A DNA stretch of 17,623 bases from CAYUCJ01 sp049282265 (GCA_049282265.1 JBAPTR010000334.1:1-17623), one strand, 5' to 3'; shown: positions 1-7,558, numbered from the stretch's first letter. Notes: generated by a model not told the origin, from the sequence alone. Numbers and translations are program-made.

Positions 1-899
1 GACATGGGTTCTCCCTGGCTGCCCGTGGTGATGATGGCGATCCGGTCGTCCGGGAACTGTGAAACCTGACGTTCCCCTATCTCCACGCCCTCGGGCAGTT
101 GGATAAAACCTTCTCGCCGGGCAATATTCACATTGGTGACCATGCTCTTGCCATTGAGGAGGATTTTCCGGTCTGATTTGATGGCCAGGTTGATAATCTG
201 TTGAATGCGCGAAATATTGGATGCAAACATGGCCACGATGACGCGGCCTTGGCATCCCTCAATAATATCCGCGAGGGTCCTTCGGACCTCACTTTCACTC
301 AGGGTAAAACCATCTTTTTCCGCGTTGGTGGAGTCCGACAGAAATGCAAGGACCCCTTCTTCCCCATAGCGGGCAAAGCGAGGCAGGTCGGTGAGGAGAC
401 CGTCAACGGGGGTGGGGTCGATCTTGAAGTCGCCGGAATGGATCAGGATCCCTTCAGGTGTACGGATGGCAAGGCCAAATCCATCTATGATACTGTGGTT
501 CACACGGATAAATTCAATCTCAAACGGGCCGAATGTCCGTCTTTCTCCTGCATCCACCCTCTGCAGATCCACCTGGTCCAGGAGGAGGTGCTCTTTCAGT
601 TTTTCTTTCAGGAGTTCCAGGGTAAACCTGGACCCATACACGGGGATGGAGAACTCCCTGAGGAAAAAGGGCATGGCACCGATGTGGTCTTCATGACCGT
701 GGGTCAGGATGATCCATCTGACCCGGTCCCTGTTGTCACGAAGATACTGAAAATCCGGAATGACGATGTCCACGCCGGGCATGTATTCATCGGGAAACAT
801 CAGTCCAGCATCGATTACGAGGATGTCATCCCCGTATTCAACGGCCATCATGTTGAGGCCTATTTCACCGAGCCCCCCGAGAGGGATAACTTTTACCAT
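1..899 (-). CDS. rnj: Ribonuclease J, N-terminal part (gene runs off the left edge)
   Basis: About 299 residues of an RNase J, a metallo-beta-lactamase/beta-CASP endo- and 5'-3' exoribonuclease of RNA processing and decay in the cytoplasm. The zinc-binding signature HGHEDH is at residues 67-72, a further metal His follows in VNHS (about 135) and Asp in SGDFKID (about 157). The string LSDSTNAE (about 188-195) and GSQGEP near the edge are typical of RNase J and not of other beta-lactamase-fold hydrolases. The family is about 550 residues long, so the rest of the beta-CASP domain and the C-terminal domain lie outside the window. The ATG at 897-899 is chosen because GAGGAT stands just upstream and the protein opens with MVKVIPLGGLGEIG, the usual start of the family. 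It is divergent from ssb. Confident family call; whether it is J1- or J2-like cannot be told. Confidence 0.95.
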   Translation of the reverse strand, partial: MVKVIPLGGLGEIGLNMMAVEYGDDILVIDAGLMFPDEYMPGVDIVIPDFQYLRDNRDRVRWIILTHGHEDHIGAMPFFLREFSIPVYGSRFTLELLKEKLKEHLLLDQVDLQRVDAGERRTFGPFEIEFIRVNHSIIDGFGLAIRTPEGILIHSGDFKIDPTPVDGLLTDLPRFARYGEEGVLAFLSDSTNAEKDGFTLSESEVRRTLADIIEGCQGRVIVAMFASNISRIQQIINLAIKSDRKILLNGKSMVTNVNIARREGFIQLPEGVEIGERQVSQFPDDRIAIITTGSQGEPM

Positions 900-938
900 T
901 ATTGATATCCTCTAAGCCAGGAATAATATTTTTCCATT

Positions 939-954
939 CCATCAAACATGATGG
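939..954 (-). other. Small hairpin in the rnj leader
   Basis: A perfect 6-bp stem (CCATCA/TGATGG) with a 4-base loop lies in the predicted rnj 5' leader, about 40 bases before the start codon. RNase J and other RNases are often autoregulated through their leaders, so a structure here is plausible, but it is short and may be chance. Confidence 0.3.
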
Positions 955-985
955 CAAATGCCTGCAATTCTCTTGAGTTAACAGG

Positions 986-1014
986 AGATTAACCCTTTAG
1001 GGCCAGGCAGTCAA
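986..1014 (-). promoter_or_regulatory. Sigma70-type promoter for rnj
   Basis: On the minus strand TTGACT (1009-1014) and TAATCT (986-991) are separated by exactly 17 bases. The start point would be near 979, giving an rnj leader of about 80 bases. The rest of the 900-1142 intergenic region holds no gene. For ssb only a weak candidate is seen (TTGATT at 1035-1040 and TGATAA at 1056-1061, with a short 15-base spacer). Confidence 0.6.
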
Positions 1015-1142
1015 CAAGGAATCTACAATTAACCTTGATTTTGCGACTTTTGCTGTGATAACGTTCATTCTCAACTCAGGCTGTAATTGTTCGAAGACCT
1101 CAAGAAGAATCCCAAAGAACCAGTGACAAGGGGGAGAAAAAC

Positions 1143-1559
1143 GTGGCAAGCATCAACAAGGTGATACTGATCGGAAATCTGGGTTCGGATCCTGAAGTGC
1201 GGTATACGCCGAGCGGTAGGCCTGTGGCGAATTTCAACATCGCCACAACCGAGAACTGGACCAACAAGGACGGCGGCAAAGAGGAGCGGACCGAATGGCA
1301 CCGCATCGTTGCATGGGGGCGCCTGGGGGAGATCTGTGGTGAGTATCTCCACAAAGGGAAGCAGGTCTATATTGAAGGCAAGCTCCAGACGCGTTCCTGG
1401 GAGGATCGGGACGGAAACAAGCGCTCTACAACTGAGATTTATGCTCAAACCATGCAGATGCTAGGTCCTGCAGGAAGAGAGGGAAGGGCCACTGGCCCGG
1501 AGGAGAGGCATCCTGTGGAGGAGCCGATCACCGTGCCCGAGGATGACATCCCGTTCTAG
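1143..1559 (+). CDS. ssb: Single-stranded DNA-binding protein
   Basis: A 138-residue SSB that coats single-stranded DNA in replication, recombination and repair. The N-terminal OB fold (about residues 1-105) begins MASINKVILIGNLGSDPEVRY and contains WHRIVAWGRLGEI, both standard for bacterial SSB. A short, acidic, disordered linker leads to the C-terminal tip DDIPF, which recruits partner proteins. The start is a GTG preceded by GGGGGAG, and no ATG fits better. The gene diverges from rnj and its TAG stop overlaps the stop of tatA on the other strand. Confidence 0.96.
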   Translation: MASINKVILIGNLGSDPEVRYTPSGRPVANFNIATTENWTNKDGGKEERTEWHRIVAWGRLGEICGEYLHKGKQVYIEGKLQTRSWEDRDGNKRSTTEIYAQTMQMLGPAGREGRATGPEERHPVEEPITVPEDDIPF

Positions 1560-1765
1560 GTTTTATCATCGTGAGGCTCGGTCTCATCCTTTTCTACGGT
1601 TTCTTTAGGTTCCGAGATCTCCTGCTGGGCTTCGTGGGTGGCTTTCTTGAAGTTCTTGATGCCTTTTCCTATACCGCTGCCGATCTCCGGCAGTTTTCCG
1701 GCCCCGAAGATGATCAGGATAATGATCAGGATAATGATCAGTTCCGGCATTCCAATTCCAAACAT
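1556..1765 (-). CDS. tatA: Sec-independent protein translocase TatA/TatE-type subunit
   Basis: A 69-residue TatA-family protein of the twin-arginine export system, which moves folded proteins across the inner membrane. It has a short N-terminus, one transmembrane helix rich in Ile/Leu (about residues 7-20), the hinge FGAGKLPEIG (about 20-29), an amphipathic helix (GIGKGIKNFKKA) and an acidic/basic C-terminal tail. That order and the length are those of TatA; TatB is usually longer. GGAGGGA precedes the ATG. tatB and tatC are not adjacent, so tatA is a stand-alone gene here. It is convergent with ssb: the two stop codons share the bases CTAG at 1556-1559, leaving no space for a terminator. Confidence 0.93.
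   Translation of the reverse strand: MFGIGMPELIIILIIILIIFGAGKLPEIGSGIGKGIKNFKKATHEAQQEISEPKETVEKDETEPHDDKT
1711..1741. repeat. 12-bp tandem repeat inside the tatA membrane helix
   Basis: The unit TGATCAGGATAA is repeated perfectly 2.6 times (1711-1722, 1723-1734, 1735-1741). Read on the minus strand it codes for the Ile/Leu core of the TatA membrane helix. A 12-base period means gain or loss of a unit would keep the frame but lengthen or shorten the helix by four residues. Confidence 0.85.
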
Positions 1766-1800
1766 GAGTGTCCCTCCAAAACGTTCGGATGTTTTTTCCT

Positions 1801-1872
1801 GTGCCCATCCCTAATGATATGAGCCTATCACCCGCGACGGACTGAGTCAAGCAATCTCGTGCCCATCCATAA
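1801..1872 (-). repeat. Direct repeats bracketing the tatA promoter
   Basis: Two 14-base copies, at 1801-1814 and 1859-1872, agree at 13 positions (plus strand core GTGCCCATCC then C/A then TAA). They are 58 bases apart. One sits at or just after the predicted tatA start point and the other just upstream of the -35 box. The layout is that of a paired operator, though no known regulator site is recognised. A similar core (GTGCCCGTCC) occurs in the hairpin at 17595-17614. Confidence 0.5.
1822..1850 (-). promoter_or_regulatory. Sigma70-type promoter for tatA
   Basis: Minus strand TTGACT (1845-1850), a 17-base spacer, and TAGGCT (1822-1827). The start point would be near 1815, giving a leader of about 50 bases. 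The remaining bases between sucD and tatA (to 2017) hold no gene and no clear terminator. Confidence 0.6.
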
Positions 1873-2017
1873 ATGGCTATTTTGCCCGGTATCGTCGTTA
1901 TGCTCAAATTTTAATCCTCGAAATACCTCAATGTATTCCTGTGGTTAAAATTTTCGCATGCCTTGATCTCGAACAAACTATTTCATTTATGGAAGGCACG
2001 AACTCACGAAACCCGTG

Positions 2018-2890
2018 TTATCCAGTGACGACCTCCCGCACCTCTTTTCCGAGACGCCCGAGATTCATGACAACGTTGATATCAGCTTCCTGTAATGCCT
2101 TGATTTTGTCCGCCGCTTTGCCCTGCCCGCCGGAAATAATGGCCCCTGCGTGACCCATGCGGCGGCCCGGGGGCGCAGTCTGACCTGCAATAAATGCAAT
2201 GACGGGCTTGGAAACTGCGGTCTTGATAAAAGCCGCTGCTTCCTCTTCCGCTGTCCCCCCGATTTCACCGATGAGCACCACGGCCTCCGTGCCGGAATCC
2301 TTTTCAAACCGCTTCAGGTGATCAATGAAGGTGGTACCGATAATAGGATCCCCGCCGATGCCGATGCAGGTGGACTGGCCAAGGCCCACCAGGGTCAGCT
2401 GGTGCACCACCTCGTAGGTCAGGGTCCCGCTCCTGGAGATGACGCCCACACTCCCGGGGTGATGGATGGGGCCGGGCATGATGCCCACCTTGGTTTTCCC
2501 GGGAGAGATGATCCCGGGGCAATTGGGACCGATGAGGGTCACATCCCTGTCTTTGAGAAAAGCCGCCACCTTGACCATATCCAGGGTAGGGATGCCTTCC
2601 GTGATGCAGACGATGACACGGATTCCCGCGGCAGCCGCCTCAATGATGGCGTCCGCCGCAAAGGGAGGGGGAACGAAGATACAGGAGACATCAGCCCCCT
2701 TTTTCTCTACGGCTTTCCGGACCGTGTTGAATACCGGGACCCCTTCCACGCTCTTTCCACCTTTTCCGGGCGTCACTCCTGCCACGACGGCGGTGCCGTA
2801 TTCGAGCATCTGCCCGGTGTGAAAGGTTCCCTCTTTGCCCGTGATGCCCTGGACAACGACTCTGCTGTTTTCATCTACCAATATGCTCAT
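2018..2890 (-). CDS. sucD: Succinyl-CoA ligase (ADP/GDP-forming), alpha subunit
   Basis: The 290-residue alpha subunit of succinyl-CoA synthetase, which interconverts succinyl-CoA and succinate with formation of ATP or GTP in the TCA cycle. The N-terminal CoA-binding Rossmann fold has VVVQGITGKEGTFHT (about 11-25) and GPNCPG (121-126). The phosphohistidine is His247 in RRMGHAGAIISGGQG (243-257). Length matches the E. coli enzyme. The ATG at 2888-2890 is preferred to one 18 bases upstream because GGAG stands six bases before it, and because family members begin MSILVDENSR-like. It lies downstream of sucC on the same strand, but an unusual 243-base gap with a long palindrome separates the two. 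Confidence 0.96.
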   Translation of the reverse strand: MSILVDENSRVVVQGITGKEGTFHTGQMLEYGTAVVAGVTPGKGGKSVEGVPVFNTVRKAVEKKGADVSCIFVPPPFAADAIIEAAAAGIRVIVCITEGIPTLDMVKVAAFLKDRDVTLIGPNCPGIISPGKTKVGIMPGPIHHPGSVGVISRSGTLTYEVVHQLTLVGLGQSTCIGIGGDPIIGTTFIDHLKRFEKDSGTEAVVLIGEIGGTAEEEAAAFIKTAVSKPVIAFIAGQTAPPGRRMGHAGAIISGGQGKAADKIKALQEADINVVMNLGRLGKEVREVVTG

Positions 2891-2991
2891 ATGAAACTCC
2901 AGACACATTTTCTATTAAAAAAGCAGATGAACTGCGCCACCGGCTCGCGCTGTGAAAATGTTTTGTTTTAAGACTCCGGTGTGTCTGCTAA

Positions 2992-3129
2992 AATGTCAAA
3001 TGACAAAATCCAAATGACAAATCAAATCCAAATGATCAAATGTCCAAAAAGTCTCCCGAAGCAATGTTCCTCTGTTTTTATGTGGAACTTTGACATTTAT
3101 TTGACATTTGAGCTTTGTCATTTGGCATT
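2992..3129. repeat. Long imperfect palindrome between sucC and sucD
   Basis: AT-rich arms at about 2992-3023 and 3098-3129 pair at roughly 26 of 32 positions. Both are built from repeats of CAAATGACAAA-like words (CATTTG/TTTGTCATTTG on the other side). The intervening 74 bases hold no open frame of interest. The right arm starts four bases after the sucC stop codon, so the element lies inside the sucCD transcript and could fold as a long hairpin. Its word composition is like the dispersed intergenic palindromes of some Desulfobacterota genomes (from memory, not checked). The 243 bases between the genes contain nothing else recognised. Confidence 0.75.
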
Positions 3130-3133
3130 GCCG

Positions 3134-4297
3134 TCACACCTGTCTCGCAACGAGTTCCGCGGCCTCCCCCAGGTCTTTGGCCACCAGGAACTCCAGTTCC
3201 GACTCACTGAGGATCTTTCTCCCCTGTTCCACATTGGTCCCCTCGAGTCGAACGATCAGGGGGACCTTTATCTCGTTTTTCCTGGCTGCCTCAATCACTC
3301 CCCTGGCCAGGACGTCACAACGCAGGATCCCGCCGAAAATGTTGATCAAAACAGCCTTGACCCGTTCGTCCATGAGGATAATCTCGAAGCCTTTGGTGAT
3401 CATCTCCTCCGTGGCTCCACCTCCCACGTCCAGGAAATTGGCGGGTTCGGCCCCGGCCAGCTTGATGACGTCCATGGTGGCCATGGCCAGGCCGGCCCCG
3501 TTCACCATGGCACCGATGTTTCCATCCAGGCGGATGTAGTTGAGGTTGTACTCGCCGGCCATACGCTCAAGGGGGTCCTTTTCCTTGGGATCATCGAGCC
3601 TTCCCAGGTCTTTTTGACGAAAAAGGGCGTTGTCGTCAATGGTGATCTTGGCATCCAGCGCAACGACCTCTCCCGATCGGGTAATGACAAGGGGGTTGAT
3701 TTCCACCAGCGAGCAATCCAGTCCCAAGAAGAGTCCATATATCTTCTGCATGACGGAGGTGAACTCCCGCATGGTCTCCGGGGCCGGCAAAGGATCAAGA
3801 CCGAAAACCAGGTTTCTTGCCTGAAAAGGCATCCAACCCGTGGCGGGATTCACAACTTCTTTCTTGATGAGGTCAGGGGTCTTGGTTGCCACTTCCTCGA
3901 TCGACATACCGCCTGCCTGGCTGAAGATCATGGTGGGCATACCGACGGACCGGTCCACGGTCATTCCCAGGTAAAGTTCCCTTTCGATTTCAACCCCTTC
4001 TTCAATGAGGACCTGGTTCACCGCCACACCTTCCGGGGTGGTTTGAGGGGTGACCAGCGGGGTGTTCAACAGGGTGTCGGTAACAGCGGGTACTTCCGAT
4101 GGTTCCTGAACAACCTTGACGCCGCCGCCTTTTCCCCGGCCCCCGGCATGGACCTGGGCCTTAACGACCCACGGCGGGCCATTGACCGAATCAACGGCCT
4201 CGGCGGCTTCTTCGGGAGATCGGACCAGCTTCCCTGTCGGGACGCGGATTCCTGCTTTCCTGAAAATCTCTTTGGACTGATATTCATGCAATTTCAT
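3134..4297 (-). CDS. sucC: Succinyl-CoA ligase (ADP/GDP-forming), beta subunit
   Basis: The 387-residue beta subunit of succinyl-CoA synthetase, carrying the nucleotide site and the specificity for succinate. An N-terminal ATP-grasp domain begins MKLHEYQSKEIFRKAGI and contains VVKAQVHAGGRGKGGGVK (about residues 44-61). The C-terminal ligase-CoA domain has LDVGGGA and NIFGGILRCD. Length equals that of E. coli SucC, and all landmarks are intact. GAGGT precedes the ATG. It is first in the sucC-sucD transcript and is preceded by a near-consensus promoter. sucA/sucB or other TCA genes are not in the window. Confidence 0.97.
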   Translation of the reverse strand: MKLHEYQSKEIFRKAGIRVPTGKLVRSPEEAAEAVDSVNGPPWVVKAQVHAGGRGKGGGVKVVQEPSEVPAVTDTLLNTPLVTPQTTPEGVAVNQVLIEEGVEIERELYLGMTVDRSVGMPTMIFSQAGGMSIEEVATKTPDLIKKEVVNPATGWMPFQARNLVFGLDPLPAPETMREFTSVMQKIYGLFLGLDCSLVEINPLVITRSGEVVALDAKITIDDNALFRQKDLGRLDDPKEKDPLERMAGEYNLNYIRLDGNIGAMVNGAGLAMATMDVIKLAGAEPANFLDVGGGATEEMITKGFEIILMDERVKAVLINIFGGILRCDVLARGVIEAARKNEIKVPLIVRLEGTNVEQGRKILSESELEFLVAKDLGEAAELVARQV

Positions 4298-4370
4298 GCT
4301 AACCTCAAAGCCCGAATGAAAAAGAAAAGATGAAAACTCTCAAGCAAAACGGATCGCAAAGACAGCTAGG

Positions 4371-4399
4371 TCTATATTCACTTTTGCAGGGGATGTCAA
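4371..4399 (-). promoter_or_regulatory. Sigma70-type promoter for sucCD
   Basis: Minus strand TTGACA (4394-4399), a 17-base spacer and TATAGA (4371-4376): a perfect -35 and a good -10. The start point would be near 4364, about 67 bases before the sucC start. Confidence 0.75.
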
Positions 4400-4431
4400 G
4401 GTGGATATATTCCGGGTTTATGGATCTTTTC

Positions 4432-4460
4432 TTGAAAATGTTGAAATGAAAATGTAGATT
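4432..4460 (+). promoter_or_regulatory. Sigma70-type promoter for the patatin-like gene
   Basis: TTGAAA (4432-4437), a 17-base spacer and TAGATT (4455-4460). The start point would be near 4467. Together with the sucC promoter it makes a compact divergent promoter region at 4371-4460. Confidence 0.65.
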
Positions 4461-4522
4461 CACTGAAGGGTGTTTTATTGCATTCTTTGATACACTGTTT
4501 GCTCGTGAAGGCAGGTGAAGAA

Positions 4523-5458
4523 ATGATCTGGAGAAGAAAGCGAATCGGACTCGCACTTGGGGGCGGGGGTGCCAGGGGCCTCGCCCATATCGGCGTATTC
4601 AGGGCCTTTGAGACGGAATCAATTCCCATAGATTTTATTGCAGGGACCAGCATAGGGGCCCTGGTGGGAGCCTGTTTCGCAGCCGGGATGAAATCACGTG
4701 AACTGGAAGAGGTGCTGAACCGTTTCCTGGAAAGCCCCACGTTCCAGGACTCCGCCCTGAAATCCATAAAGGAGATGCAGGCGAGCAAACGCCTCAGTTT
4801 GACCCAGAAAATACAGGCCTTTTTCAAGAACCGCATCATGCTGGCACAGGCCATGTTCCGGCCGGGCATTCTCCATGCCGAGGATTTCCAGGCCATGATC
4901 GACTATTTCGTGCCGGATATCCAGATCGAGGAGCTTCTCATCCCCTTCGTGGCCGTGGCGACGGACCTCATAAGCGGCTATCCTGTCGTATTGTCAAGAG
5001 GTCCGCTGCGAAAAGCCGTCATGGCCAGCTGTGCCGTGCCCGGTGCCGTGCCACCGGTCAAGGACGACGGCAGGTTGCTCTCTGATGGCGGCATTGCCAG
5101 TCCTGTGCCCACCCTGGTGGCCAGGGAACAGGGTGCGGAGTTCGTCGTGGCGGTAACGGTGGACAGCCAGATCAAGGCGCGTGACGAGATTGGGTCGGCC
5201 ATGGATGTCTATGTACGGGCGGCCGAGATCATGAGCTTTCACGTTGAACAGGAGAAACTCAGGCAGGCCGATGCGGTGATACGACCAAATGTGGGTGACC
5301 TGCACTGGACCGATTTCGAGCAGGCGACGGATTTGATCCGTGAGGGGGAAAGGGCTGTTCTTGAGAACCTGGGAGATGTGAAAAGGGCATTACCGCTTTG
5401 GAAACGCTGGTCGAAATCTTTTCCGAAAAGGACGGCCCTTCCGGACGTCCAGGACTGA
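4523..5458 (+). CDS. Patatin-like phospholipase family protein
   Basis: A 311-residue serine acyl hydrolase of the patatin/RssA-NTE type, which cleaves acyl esters of phospholipids or related lipids by a Ser-Asp dyad. The glycine-rich oxyanion loop GGGGARG is at residues 13-19, the nucleophile Ser43 in GTSIG (41-45), and the catalytic Asp188 in DGG (188-190). All are intact, so an active enzyme is expected. There is no signal peptide or membrane segment, so it is probably cytoplasmic or peripheral. The ATG at 4523 is chosen because AGGTG stands five bases before it; a TTG at 4478 in the same frame would add 15 residues without a good ribosome site. Its stop lies a few bases before the likely start of the next gene, which suggests coupling. 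The substrate is unknown. Confidence 0.9.
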   Translation: MIWRRKRIGLALGGGGARGLAHIGVFRAFETESIPIDFIAGTSIGALVGACFAAGMKSRELEEVLNRFLESPTFQDSALKSIKEMQASKRLSLTQKIQAFFKNRIMLAQAMFRPGILHAEDFQAMIDYFVPDIQIEELLIPFVAVATDLISGYPVVLSRGPLRKAVMASCAVPGAVPPVKDDGRLLSDGGIASPVPTLVAREQGAEFVVAVTVDSQIKARDEIGSAMDVYVRAAEIMSFHVEQEKLRQADAVIRPNVGDLHWTDFEQATDLIREGERAVLENLGDVKRALPLWKRWSKSFPKRTALPDVQD

Positions 5459-5463
5459 ACATT

Positions 5464-6573
5464 TTGTGTCGTGCCCTCTCAAAACTCGCACTTCTCGCCC
5501 TCATGCTGCTGGGCCTTCCCCCCCTCGGGCTTGTCCTGACAGGGATGCCTCTAAGGCCTTATCTGGCTTTTCCTCCCGAGGCAGGCAACATAAGCCATGC
5601 CCCGTTTTCATGGGCCATATTTTTCCTTTTTTGCCTGCCTCTCCTGGGGTTCATGGTACCCCTGATAGCTCAGGGTTGCAGGGGTTTTAGAATCCGGAGA
5701 GGAAAGCAGCTTCCTGCCCATCCATTTCCGTGGTGGGGTTGGGCAAGCCTCCTGACAGGAAGTGCGGCCTGGTTTATGGCCTGGACGCGTTTTGATTGGT
5801 TCAGACCATTTCAGATGCACACCTTCACCCCTCTGTGGCTTTCCTTTGTCATCATTGTAAACGGACTGAGTTATCGCCGCAAGGGGTGTTGCCTCTTGCT
5901 GGACCGCCCGGTCTTTTTTCTCCTGCTTTTCCCTGCAAGTGCCCTTTTCTGGTGGTTTTTCGAATACCTGAACCGCTTTGTGGGGAACTGGTCCTATGTG
6001 ACAGTACCTGCGAGCGGCTGGTCCTATTTCTGGCGGGCAACACCTCCCTTTTCAACGGTTCTTCCGGCGGTTCTGAGTACGAAGGTATGGCTGGCGGAGG
6101 CCCCATGGATCCGGGAAGGGTTCAAAGACTATATCCGGATCGATCTCCCGAGGCCGCGAATCTGGGCATGGGCAGCCCTGATGGCTGCCGGCATGGGCCT
6201 GCTCGCTATCGGCGTGTGGCCGGATTATCTGTTTTGGCTTCTTTGGGTTTCTCCCCTTCTTATTCTCACTGGTTTCCAGGTCCTTTCAGGGGAACAGAAC
6301 GTCCTCTCCGGTATTGCCGGAGGAGACTGGCGTCTCGTGATCTCCTCATCGGCCGCCGGCCTTTTCTGCGGCTGGTTCTGGGAGATGTGGAACTACCTGA
6401 GCCTTGCCGGGTGGACTTACCACATCCCTTTTGTTCACCGCTTCCAGGTGTTCGAAATGCCCATCGTGGGATATGCCGGCTATCTGCCTTTCGGGCTGGA
6501 GTGTGCCGCGGTTGGGATGTTGCTGGACCAGGTGCTGAGGAAAGGTAAGATCAGGGAAGAAACCCGTTGGTAG
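5464..6573 (+). CDS. Polytopic membrane protein with internal duplication, function unknown
   Basis: About 369 residues with some 9-10 hydrophobic segments; I do not recognise the family. Two halves carry a matching motif: FWWFFEYLNRFVGNWSY (162-178) and GWFWEMWNYLSLAGWTY (303-319), sharing W-x-(F/W)-E-x-x-N and a later W-x-Y. Conserved acidic and Asn residues inside such aromatic helices suggest a transporter or a membrane enzyme, but this is only inference. The start is uncertain. AGGA at 5451-5454, next to the stop codon of the patatin-like gene, favours TTG at 5464 or ATT at 5461; a TTG at 5398 would overlap the previous gene by 61 bases. The pairing with a lipid hydrolase hints at a lipid-related role. 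Its 3' end overlaps kdsD by 23 bases, tail to tail. Confidence 0.8.
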   Translation: MCRALSKLALLALMLLGLPPLGLVLTGMPLRPYLAFPPEAGNISHAPFSWAIFFLFCLPLLGFMVPLIAQGCRGFRIRRGKQLPAHPFPWWGWASLLTGSAAWFMAWTRFDWFRPFQMHTFTPLWLSFVIIVNGLSYRRKGCCLLLDRPVFFLLLFPASALFWWFFEYLNRFVGNWSYVTVPASGWSYFWRATPPFSTVLPAVLSTKVWLAEAPWIREGFKDYIRIDLPRPRIWAWAALMAAGMGLLAIGVWPDYLFWLLWVSPLLILTGFQVLSGEQNVLSGIAGGDWRLVISSSAAGLFCGWFWEMWNYLSLAGWTYHIPFVHRFQVFEMPIVGYAGYLPFGLECAAVGMLLDQVLRKGKIREETRW

Positions 6574-7558
6574 GGTGAGCGGTGCCATTGATCCTGAATT
6601 CTTTTCTTCCCAGGAGATCATGAAGGTGTGCAATACCTTTGAGACATCCTTCAGTGTCATTGACGACCAGGTGAGTGATCCCGTCCATTTCCATGATTTC
6701 CAAAGCCTCTGCAGCAGTCTGTTCCTCATTTATGGTCCTCGGAGAAGGGGACATCAGGGCTTCCAGTTTCTGGTCATAGATAGAGGAATATTTGAGGAGG
6801 GCCCGTCGCAAATCCCCGTCGGTCATGATCCCGATCACATGTCGGTCTCCGTCGACGACGAGGGTCGCGCCGATGCGTTTGGCATTCATGACTTCTATCA
6901 CTTCCCGGATGTCGGCTCCTCTTGAGACGACAGGTATGTCATCGCCGGTCAGCATGATTTCCCTCACCTTGATGGAAAGCCGTTCACCCAGGCTGCCGCC
7001 TGGATGAAATTTCCTGAAATCCTGTTGACTGAAACGCTTTCGATCGATCAGGGCAACGGCAATGGCATCGCCCATGGCCAGGGCGGCCGTAGTACTGGCC
7101 GTGGGTGCCAGTCCCATGGGACAGGCCTCCTTTTCCACTCCCACATCTATCGCCACGTCGCTCATCTTTGTCATTGTCGAATCCATGCAGCCTGTAAGTG
7201 CTATGATCTGTGCGCCCATCTTCTTCAACAGGGGCAGGATGGCCTTGATTTCGGATGTCTCCCCACTGTTGGACAGGGCCAGAATGATATCCCGGGAAGT
7301 CACCATGCCGAGATCCCCGTGTATCGCTTCAGCGGGGTGAAGGAAGAGGGAAGGGGTGCCGGTGCTGTTCAAGGTCGCGGAGATCTTACGTGCCACAAGG
7401 CCAGATTTTCCCATTCCCGTCAGGATCACCCTGCCCTTGGACTTCAAAATCATCTCCACGGCCTTTTCAAACTCCGGGCCGATGCGGTCTATGAGAGCAA
7501 CGATGCTTTGGGCCTCTATTTCGAGAACCCGCCTTGCGTTTTCAATTACCATTTTCAT
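6551..7558 (-). CDS. kdsD: Arabinose-5-phosphate isomerase (KpsF/GutQ/KdsD family)
   Basis: A 335-residue isomerase converting ribulose 5-phosphate to arabinose 5-phosphate, the first step of Kdo synthesis for lipopolysaccharide. The SIS sugar-isomerase domain has TGMGKSGLVARKIS (47-60), HPAEAIHGDLGM (74-85), SNSGETSE (96-103) and PTASTTAALAMGDAIA (152-167). Two CBS domains follow (about 198-255 and 262-320). Length and order match E. coli KdsD (328). The ATG at 7556-7558 is chosen because AGGTGA lies seven bases upstream; an in-frame ATG 48 bases earlier has no such site. No other Kdo or LPS genes are in the window, so the gene stands alone, convergent with the membrane-protein gene. Confidence 0.94.
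   Translation of the reverse strand: MKMVIENARRVLEIEAQSIVALIDRIGPEFEKAVEMILKSKGRVILTGMGKSGLVARKISATLNSTGTPSLFLHPAEAIHGDLGMVTSRDIILALSNSGETSEIKAILPLLKKMGAQIIALTGCMDSTMTKMSDVAIDVGVEKEACPMGLAPTASTTAALAMGDAIAVALIDRKRFSQQDFRKFHPGGSLGERLSIKVREIMLTGDDIPVVSRGADIREVIEVMNAKRIGATLVVDGDRHVIGIMTDGDLRRALLKYSSIYDQKLEALMSPSPRTINEEQTAAEALEIMEMDGITHLVVNDTEGCLKGIAHLHDLLGRKEFRINGTAHPTNGFLP

Noticed and set aside
201..905. Long rightward open frame of 234 codons
   Set aside because: It is opposite the RNase J gene, whose protein has all family motifs; this frame has no recognisable domain.
2992..3129. Repeated CAAATGACAAA words considered as a CRISPR array
   Set aside because: Units are short, irregular and arranged as an inverted repeat; no constant repeat with equal-length spacers.
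2981..4333. Rightward 450-codon open frame
   Set aside because: It covers sucC on the other strand and the palindromic spacer; the translation is low-complexity shadow sequence without family features.
5796..6548. 250-codon open frame in another reading frame of the membrane-protein gene
   Set aside because: Its composition (Pro/Arg/Cys-rich) is that of a frame shadow, and the alternative frame gives regular membrane helices with a duplicated motif.
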